In this document: in pieces, positions 54,224 to 60,653 of the stretch
Position numbering within the stretch: the first letter of the stretch is position 1
Layout: the number at the start of each line of letters is the position of its first letter
From: Calocera cornea HHB12733
Taxonomy: Eukaryota > Basidiomycota > Dacrymycetes > Dacrymycetales > Dacrymycetaceae
Assembly (NCBI GenBank): GCA_001632435.1
Contig: KV424087.1
Location: forward strand, 1 to 60,653
Direction of reading: 5' to 3'
Length of the DNA stretch: 60,653 nucleotides
Translations under genes and position numbers: made by a program
Notes under the pieces: model-generated
Told to the model about the DNA's origin: nothing
Seen by the model: the letters and a program-made list of their open reading frames with translations, nothing else
Database searches by the model: none

Positions 54224-57055
54224 TCACAGCGTGCCCCCACAGCGGTCGCATACGTGGCTGTCGTTCCTGACCAAGCCTTCGAGCCGGCCGACCTCCGAAC
54301 GAAGGCCCTCGACCTCGCACTCGAGCTCCTCGACCCTGCGCGCCCACGCCCGCTTGCTAGCGACGATCTGCGCCTGCAGACTGGCGATCACGTCCTCCGC
54401 GCTCTGGGTCTTCTCCCTCTGGCGAGCGCTGGATGAGCGCGGTGGCGACGAGCGCAGGATGGGGGACGTGGTCGTGCTAGCCGGGGCGGACTTGGTGTAC
54501 GCTGGCCGCTCGTCCTCCGCCTCCTCATCCACCTGCCGGAGCTTGGCCGGCGAGTTCTGCGCCTCGCTGAGGAGGGCCGAGAAGCCAGCGGAGAAGGCGG
54601 TGCTGACGGGCCTGAGGGTGAGCGGGGGCGGGGCGGGCGTGCGCGGTGTGCGGGGCACGTCCAGCCCGCCCGCGGAGGAGGTAGAGCCGGAGAGGAACTC
54701 GCTCTGCGCCGGCGGGGCCGAGGTGAGCGGCTTGAGCCCGCCCGCGGCGGTGGCAGCGACGGTGGGGTCTGAGCTGGACGCGCGGGAGATCATGACGTTT
54801 ACCTCGAGCGGGGTGGAGGGCTGGACGGCCTGCCGCCGCTCGCGGATGCTCTGCGCTTGTGCCTGGCTGGCGAGCTGGGGCGGCGAGGACTGCGGGGACG
54901 ACCCCGAGGAGGCGGTCATCGCCGGACTCGGGAGGGCGAGGTAGGCAGCGGGCAGCGCAGGCACGGGCGGGACGGCCTCCTCCCTGTGCACCTCCTTGCT
55001 CTCCCTGCCGAAGGGGGCCGAGCCGGTATTGGGCGAGTTGAAGATCCGGAGGAAACTCCGCTTGCCCTTGAGCACCTTGTCCTTCTCCTTCCCCTGGGGA
55101 GGCGCGGGCGCAGGCCCAGAGGTCAAGGAGAGGTTCTCGTTGCTCCCCAGCCTAGGTGTGGGCAAGCTCTGCTGCCTCGTCTGGTGCGCATGCGGCTGGC
55201 CTGCCATCGCCCGTGCCTGCTCAAGCGAGATCAGGGTGATCCCAGCGCCGCCCTGCTCCGGCATCGTCGCGCTGCGCATCTTGTCCTCCAAGCTGCGCTG
55301 CCGCTCGCGCTCCCTCTCGCCCGAGCCTTTCCCGCGCGGGCTGTGCGCGGACAGAGGGTGCAGGGAGCTGTTGCTCGCGCTCGTCGGGGTGCGCGGGAAG
55401 TCCGTGTCGAGCGGCGAGGGCGAGGGGATCGAGGAGGAGGTGAAGCTGGCCGTGCTGGGCGAGGGCATCGGCAGTACCTTCCCGATGCCGGTGCCGGTGC
55501 CGGTGGCATTCGAGCCCGAGCCGGCGCCGGGCTGGGACTGAAACGCGTGCCTCAGCCTCGGAAGAGAGAATTTGTGGCCAACGCCCTTTTTCGCTGTCGT
55601 CGGAGCTGCCGTTGTCGAAGGTGTAGGCGGCTGGGGGAAGGCGTTCACCGGGGCCGCGACGGGCACGAGGACGGGGCTGGGTGGCCGACTGCGGCTCTTA
55701 GCCCTCCCTTGCGGCTGCTGTTGGGGCTTGACAACCAAGCCCGGGGTGCTCCCCGCGCTCTGCGAGCTCCCCGAGCTCGCGGTGTGCGCACTGCTCCCCT
55801 TGGCCGGGGAGATGAGGCCGAGCCCCTTGAGCTCGGTGCGATCGCGTTCCTGGCTCAGGCTCTCCTTCTTCAGTCCCGCGAGGGGCTTGAACCTGCCCCT
55901 CCCGGCCGCGCTGGTGCTGGCGCGGTCCTCGCTCATTTTGCGCACCCTTCCTTTCTCCAGCACCTGCAGCGCGTCCGCCGCGTCCGCCTCGCCCATCATG
56001 TCGCGCGCGTCCCCCTCCTCCTCCCACGGCGCGGGCGAGAGGAACGTCATCTTCGGCCCTGTGTACGAGAGGTGCGAGGCGAGCGGGGCGGAGGTGTGGG
56101 ACGCTGAGAGGTTCGGTGAGGCCTGCGTGAGGCTCGGGGAGTCTGTGGGCAGGTGGGTGGCCGGGGAACGGGGCGACGGTGCGGGTGCGCCTGCGAGGCG
56201 CGGGGAGGCGGGGAGGGACTTGTCCTTTGCAGGGGACGGCGAGGGCGATGGGAGCGGTGGGGGAGGCCTGCGTTGCACCGCCGGGACGGAGGGAAAGTTG
56301 AGTGCGATAGGCGTCTGCGGGAGCAGCTGCACCTTGTCGGCGGTGCGGAGGCCGCTCGCATGGCTGGCGAGGCTGTCCCCCTCGTCCCCCTCGTCCTCCT
56401 CCGTCTCTGTCTCCTCCTCGAACCACCCGCTGCCCGAGTGCGTCAGCGCGGCGCGCTCGCTCCTCCGCTCGGCGACGGGGGAGAGCTCCACCCGCTCGCG
56501 GTGCACCGTGTACTCAAGCGGGGGCTCGACAACCGACGGGAGCAGCCCATGCAGCGCGTGCGAGGCCGAGTACATGCTCTCCCCCCTTTCCGAGCCGGCT
56601 GAGGAGGCCGACATGGACATGGCCGAGTCGACCGTCGTGGCCGTGTCTGGCCTCCTTCCGTGCTGTTGCTGCTGCATGCGTGGATGAGGATGGAAGTGCG
56701 AGGGCGGCTGGCGATACTGCTGTGGCGGGGACGGGTGGGTGTGAGGCTGGAAGGCGCTGGTGAACTGTGCAGGCGGGGAGAACTCGGAGCGGGAGTAGGT
56801 CGAAGGTGTGTCCTGCCCGAGCTCGTGCTCGTCCGGGAGGTAGGAGGAGGAGGAGACGTCGGTGTAGCTGCTGTCCCTTGACTGGGGTGCGGGGGCGAGG
56901 GCGTGTGTGTGCTGCGAGCGGGACTGGAGGAGCTGGCGGATGGTCGGGGGCTGCTGCTGACCTTGTTGTGGGTGCTGCGGGTGGGGGGGGTGCTGCTGGG
57001 CGTGTGGGTTGGGGTAGCCTTGCGGGTAGTGGGAGGGGTAGTGCAGCTGGGCCAT
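54224..57055 (-). CDS. Large low-complexity Ser/Pro-rich protein with C-terminal coiled coil
   Basis: A single open frame of 943 codons without introns, starting in a good context (GGCACC before ATG). The family is not recognised. The N terminus is rich in Gln, His and Pro. Most of the protein is Ser/Pro/Ala-rich and predicted disordered, with many SP and RxxS-like sites. More ordered islands are KKGVGHKFSLPRLRHAFQSQ, KGKRSFLRIFNSPNTG, and a C-terminal helix with IASLQAQIVASKRAWARRVE and ELECEVEGLRSEVGRLEGLV, a heptad-type coiled coil. The last residues VCDRCGGTL contain one CxxC pair. It could be a cytoskeleton- or signalling-scaffold protein, but no function can be assigned. High GC and a continuous frame with uniform codon choice support coding. 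Confidence 0.75.
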   Translation of the reverse strand: MAQLHYPSHYPQGYPNPHAQQHPPHPQHPQQGQQQPPTIRQLLQSRSQHTHALAPAPQSRDSSYTDVSSSSYLPDEHELGQDTPSTYSRSEFSPPAQFTSAFQPHTHPSPPQQYRQPPSHFHPHPRMQQQQHGRRPDTATTVDSAMSMSASSAGSERGESMYSASHALHGLLPSVVEPPLEYTVHRERVELSPVAERRSERAALTHSGSGWFEEETETEEDEGDEGDSLASHASGLRTADKVQLLPQTPIALNFPSVPAVQRRPPPPLPSPSPSPAKDKSLPASPRLAGAPAPSPRSPATHLPTDSPSLTQASPNLSASHTSAPLASHLSYTGPKMTFLSPAPWEEEGDARDMMGEADAADALQVLEKGRVRKMSEDRASTSAAGRGRFKPLAGLKKESLSQERDRTELKGLGLISPAKGSSAHTASSGSSQSAGSTPGLVVKPQQQPQGRAKSRSRPPSPVLVPVAAPVNAFPQPPTPSTTAAPTTAKKGVGHKFSLPRLRHAFQSQPGAGSGSNATGTGTGIGKVLPMPSPSTASFTSSSIPSPSPLDTDFPRTPTSASNSSLHPLSAHSPRGKGSGERERERQRSLEDKMRSATMPEQGGAGITLISLEQARAMAGQPHAHQTRQQSLPTPRLGSNENLSLTSGPAPAPPQGKEKDKVLKGKRSFLRIFNSPNTGSAPFGRESKEVHREEAVPPVPALPAAYLALPSPAMTASSGSSPQSSPPQLASQAQAQSIRERRQAVQPSTPLEVNVMISRASSSDPTVAATAAGGLKPLTSAPPAQSEFLSGSTSSAGGLDVPRTPRTPAPPPLTLRPVSTAFSAGFSALLSEAQNSPAKLRQVDEEAEDERPAYTKSAPASTTTSPILRSSPPRSSSARQREKTQSAEDVIASLQAQIVASKRAWARRVEELECEVEGLRSEVGRLEGLVRNDSHVCDRCGGTL

Positions 57056-58506
57056 GGTGCCTTGTCCTCGTTTCTATAGGGCAAACAGCCAGGCAGCCGT
57101 TACGAGAGTGTCCTGCGTGGCCGTCGCCGGGGCGGTAAACAGAGTGCGGGGGGAGCAGCCGGGGGTTACGTAAAGGATAGGCAGGGGGATGGTGGGATAG
57201 GATAGGATAGGATATGGAAATGAGCGTGGGTGGGGTTTGTAGGCGGATGATGATAATAAGGAGCGTCGGTTCGTCGTCCGGTCCCCTCCAGTGCGCGAGG
57301 GTGGGAAGGAAGGGCAGGGCCGCCGTGGGTCTGTGACTGTGGGCGATAAGGGCCCAGTCAGGCTGCCTCCCTGCGCGAGGGCGGTCGCGATCCGAACGAC
57401 GTTGAGTGAGGGCAGGCACTGATATGGCGCTAATTTCGGGGGCGTGCAGCGCGCCCTCAACTCGCTGGCCGAGCCTGTGCCCTGACTGGCCGTTCGGTAT
57501 GTGCAAAAGGACGGGGAGACGGCGGGAGGGCGGAGAGGGCAGAGGGCAGAGAGGGCAGGGGGACGGGCTGGGTCAGATGCCGGTGCCGGCTTCATGTAAG
57601 GAGGCTCGCGCACGGCCGGCACACCGCAAGGGCTCACGGCATTCCATTGGGAGGGATCGCTCACTTTGCTTCGGTCGCATACAGCGTGCTCCCGAGGGTA
57701 CCCAGGTCGGCCTCCGAGTCGTGCCCTATGTTGTATCTCTCTCTTCCTCTGCAAAGCAGCAGCATAGCCCGCTCACGGACAGAGCGGGCGCCGAGACATC
57801 CCCCGTTCCCCCCTACCCCGCTCTCAGCCAATCAGCACCCCGCCCTCACACAGCCACAGGGGACAAATCCCCTATCCATCAGACCCTCCCTTCCTCCTTC
57901 TTCCATTCTCCGTTTCTATGGCTTTGGGAAGCTTTGCGCGAGGAAGCGAGGAAGCCGACCACGGGCTGGCGAGGATCTGCGCGCCACTTGGAAGAGACCG
58001 GCGGAGTCTGCGGCATGCGGGAAGAAGGGATGCGCACTGTATCTGCAGGCTTTACTGTATTTATCGTACTGTGTTCCCTCGGCCGCGTCTGCATTCGCAG
58101 CGTCGCTGGCGGCCTTTTGCGGGCCATCACGTTGTCCATCATCTACTCTTGCTACGCAGAGCGGATATCGTTCCCCGTTCCTCTTTCAGACTCTCGCTAA
58201 CTTACTACACGTGCGTTCGACAGCGGGAACGGGAACAACGAGTGACTGATTTCGGGGCTCGCCTACCATCGTACAATGCAGCTACTCATAACACCTTGTG
58301 GGAAAGCGTCCGTGTGCTTGTGGGCGCGCTCATGCGCTCTCCCAGGCTGGTCTGTCTCTCAGCTGGGTGCACCGATCGTCTGCGCCCGGGGAACGCCCTC
58401 CGCCAGCTCCCTCGACGATGCCTGCGCACGGGCTTTCGCGCTGTTGTACACGTCCGACAGCCGCCTCGCGCCCCTCTGTATGCTCTGTATGTGGACCTGG
58501 GGAAGC
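57056..58506. other. Long promoter/intergenic region
   Basis: 1.45 kb upstream of the 943-codon gene and downstream of the next - strand gene. It has a (GGATA)4 repeat at about 57190-57215 and pyrimidine-rich tracts on the + strand at 57780-57915. A 264-codon + strand open frame (57406-58200) has no conserved features and is not called. Confidence 0.5.
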
Positions 58507-59820
58507 TCAGCCCGGCTGACTCTCTGCAACTGGCGCCGCGGTGTGACCTACCGCCAGGGGGACGCTCGACGCTTTGCCAGCGAGCAACGGTGCCACTACG
58601 TGATCGCGAAGGTCCTCCAGATCGGCCGACACCTGGCGTATGTAGTTGAGAGTGTTTCTCGTCGCATCACGCGCTTGCAGCCGATATGTCCCCATGTCCC
58701 GCAACAGATTCTCGTTGTACTTGAAACCTCGCAGCTGGTCTGCAACATCCTCGTGAGCAATGAGCATGCCGCACGCCAGAGAACTTGTCCTGCACTTACT
58801 CTGGTTACCTCCCAGCTTCGTCCACAGGCTGGCTAGCTGTACGATGCATGAGCGCAGCGCTTGGAACCGGACTGAATGTCTCACCACTTGTTCCCTTCCC
58901 TGCGATATCGCCGCCTCTTCCAGCTTCATCGAGGTTCCCAACAGCTCATTGATGACAGTGAGCTCGTCGTCGAGTTGATCAAGCAGCTCCAAATTTCCTT
59001 CTCCGCTCAGAATCAGCTTGGCAAGGTACTCTTCCGCGAAAGCAGCCATCTGGAGCCAAGCAGCCTCGACCTCCTTCCTCGACGCCGTATCAATCTGAGC
59101 GGGCGGCTGCAAAGAGGGAACCAGCACATACACCATGGCTTCTATCAGAGTGGCCTCCTTGTTTGGCGCGTTTTCCAGTCGTTCAAGTGTCCAGAGGGTG
59201 TTTTCGTCCATTGCCAGAATACTGTCGACCGCACCGAGGACCCCGGACATGAATCGTTGCAGACCTCGTGCTCTCTCCTTGGAAGAAACGGCGAAGGAGG
59301 TAAGTCGATTGACTATTTCATCTGAGTAGGATATGTTGCTCATTTTGACCAGCCCGGTGCTAGATCCGCCGTCAGCGTGTTCACTCAGACATATGAGGCT
59401 ACTTACAGGTCACGTACGGCCATCTCCGATCTCTGTAGACTCCGGACGGCAGGCGCCGCGCTCGCACTTTCTTCAATCGCTCCCTGTAGCTGAAGCTGGA
59501 CCTCCATGAGCTTGTCGAAGTCGGGGTTGATCGTGGGAGTGGGCTTGTTGGATACTCCAGTGGTCATGCGAGGACAGAACTCCAGCATCATGCTTGGGAC
59601 AAGCGGGAGGTGGCAAAGCGGGGCCAGGGCGACGATCACCGACTTTTCAACAGCAAACAGCATTGCCGCCAGCATGACAAAGGCTAGGAACACCGCCCTG
59701 TAGGCAATGAGTGAGTCATGCTAAAGTCATTGAGGAAAAGAGTCAAAAGACTGACGCGGGCTTCTTCAGCATGTGACCGACATCGATGAAGACTTCCAGG
59801 CAGCCGTTATAGATGATCAT
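58507..59820 (-). CDS. Fungal membrane-anchored coiled-coil protein
   Basis: Three exons are supported (59820-59756, 59697-59407, 59359-58507), giving 402 residues from MIIYNGCLEVF. A strongly hydrophobic N-terminal segment (AVFLAFVMLAAMLFAVEKSV followed by IVALAPLCHLPLVPS) should anchor it in a membrane. The rest is helical: FDKLMEVQLQLQGAIEESAS, RSEMAVRDLTGLVKMSNISY, ARGLQRFMSGVLGAVDSILA and a long coiled-coil-like region to about residue 340. The layout (N-terminal membrane helix, PLC near its end, LMEVQ..., then AVDSI.A.....L..LE) matches a family abundant in Agaricomycetes with no known function. The 5' end is uncertain because a splice acceptor (CTACAG) lies 15 bp before the ATG, so a further upstream exon between 59820 and about 60030 is possible. 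Confidence 0.7.
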
Positions 59821-60653
59821 AGAGCGGCTTTGCTCTGTAGGTAATCAAGCACAAGCTGTTGTCAGCATATATGCCCGTTGAAAGACTGCCGTCCTGTAGA
59901 CACCGCCGCATCAAACGCGCTCCGTCCTTGCCAACGCCAAGGTGTAGGCAGACTCGCGTCACAGGGGACTCCACGATGCTCATGCTCGTACATATATGCG
60001 CACCTTGTTTCACACGAGTGCGAGGCATCCTTACGAGGTGGTGGATGTATAGAGCTTGACAGGGTGAATGTGTCGTGTAGACAACGTCGGCGTTGTGGTA
60101 GGTCCTGCAGTCAGGATGAAGTTAAGGACGAGCGAGCGAAGGGGCCGAAACGATCTGACCAGGTGGTGGCAGACGCGTAAGGTGCCAACGCGACCTGAGA
60201 TGGGTTTATATGGTCCACCACCTGCCTCGTTTGCATCCGTTCCCTTCTTAGTGCTTCACAAATCCGAATGATCCCCGCTTTGCATCAAATTTGTCAGGAA
60301 TGGGTCGGGCAGGTAGGCAGGGCAGGGCAGGGTTTGGTCGTGGAGAGCCGGGTGACAGTTGGCAAGGGCAAGGAGAGAACAAGGGCTGGGGCAAGGCTGG
60401 GACTGGAACTGGGGCAGGGAAACGACTGCGTTGACACGACAGGGTGTACAGGCTAAGAACCTAGCTATCTTATATAGAAAAAGCAGTGAAACAGCTTACA
60501 GAAACATGCTGACAGTTCAAACTGTCAGTGCTCCGAGTGGCTGTGCAGGGGCCAGAGCCGGTCTTGACTTTCCGCCATCGATCCAGCGGAGGCATGTAGC
60601 CACGGAATCAAATCCGGCATTCCAGTCCGTCCTCTTGGTATACGATGTATCCT
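59821..60653. other. Window edge, upstream region
   Basis: It may hold an extra first exon of the gene at 58507-59820; an ATG at 60028 followed by a GTGCGC donor-like site is one candidate. A GGGCAGGTAGGCAGGGCAGG-type G-rich simple stretch lies near 60306-60335. No other feature is supported. Confidence 0.4.

Noticed and set aside
57406..58200. 264-codon open frame on the + strand upstream of the 943-codon gene
   Set aside because: Composition reflects pyrimidine-rich promoter DNA; no conserved motif and a competing + strand frame (57647-58249) is equally long.
1..60653. CRISPR arrays, prokaryotic operons, ribosome-binding sites or Rho-independent terminators
   Set aside because: The window is intron-containing eukaryotic DNA; the only regular tandem repeats are the 73-bp minisatellite without spacers and simple microsatellites.

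Overview
This is eukaryotic nuclear DNA from a filamentous basidiomycete, most likely an Agaricomycete. The genes are compact and GC-rich, with many GT-AG introns of about 45-60 bp and several exons of 9-23 nt. Gene content is fungal: a fused NUP98-96 nucleoporin, DAP1, CDH1, RCE1, Lunapark, GPI-anchored GH16 glucanases and basidiomycete-type expanded surface proteins. Gene models were built by hand by joining open frames at splice sites, with phases and total lengths checked to be multiples of three. Small boundary errors remain possible.

Left part (1-29 kb), accessory and duplication-rich. It opens with palindromes and tandem repeats (1-1.2 kb) and a decayed relic of a transmembrane glycoprotein gene (2.3-3.0 kb). 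lnp1 (3.16-4.46 kb) and two ten-exon GH16 paralogues (5.3-7.0 and 11.2-12.9 kb) follow. Between the GH16 genes is an AT-richer, gene-poor island holding a pogo-like MITE (9.88-10.37 kb). From 13.5 to 29.0 kb lies a cluster of five related single-pass membrane glycoproteins (one on +, four on -), with two paralogous fucosyltransferase-like genes (15.95-18.06 kb + and 26.9-29.0 kb -). Relics of GH16 (4.7 and 15.6 kb) and of the membrane protein (2.3 kb) show repeated segmental duplication and decay.

Right part (29.7-60.6 kb), mainly conserved housekeeping genes. In order: a metal-dependent amidohydrolase, CDH1, DAP1, a CCDC137-like basic nucleolar candidate, a voltage-gated K+ channel cut by a 266-N gap, mitochondrial uL6, an amidase, a nucleotidyltransferase-fold protein, NUP98-96, RCE1, a second nucleotidyltransferase-fold protein, a large intronless low-complexity protein and a fungal membrane-anchored coiled-coil protein. 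Three pairs are head-to-head with 226-279 bp between start codons: NUP98-96/RCE1, uL6m/amidase and CCDC137-like/K+ channel.

The most system-like element is the 13-29 kb cluster. Its cell-surface proteins have a conserved beta-rich ectodomain with a CFDC motif, Ser/Thr-rich stalks, and cytoplasmic tails that all end in DAGFL..G.E followed by LPPDY, a PPxY-type WW-domain ligand. They sit beside two Golgi-type glycosyltransferases that could modify them and beside cell-wall glucanases. A functional link is inference from proximity and family type only.
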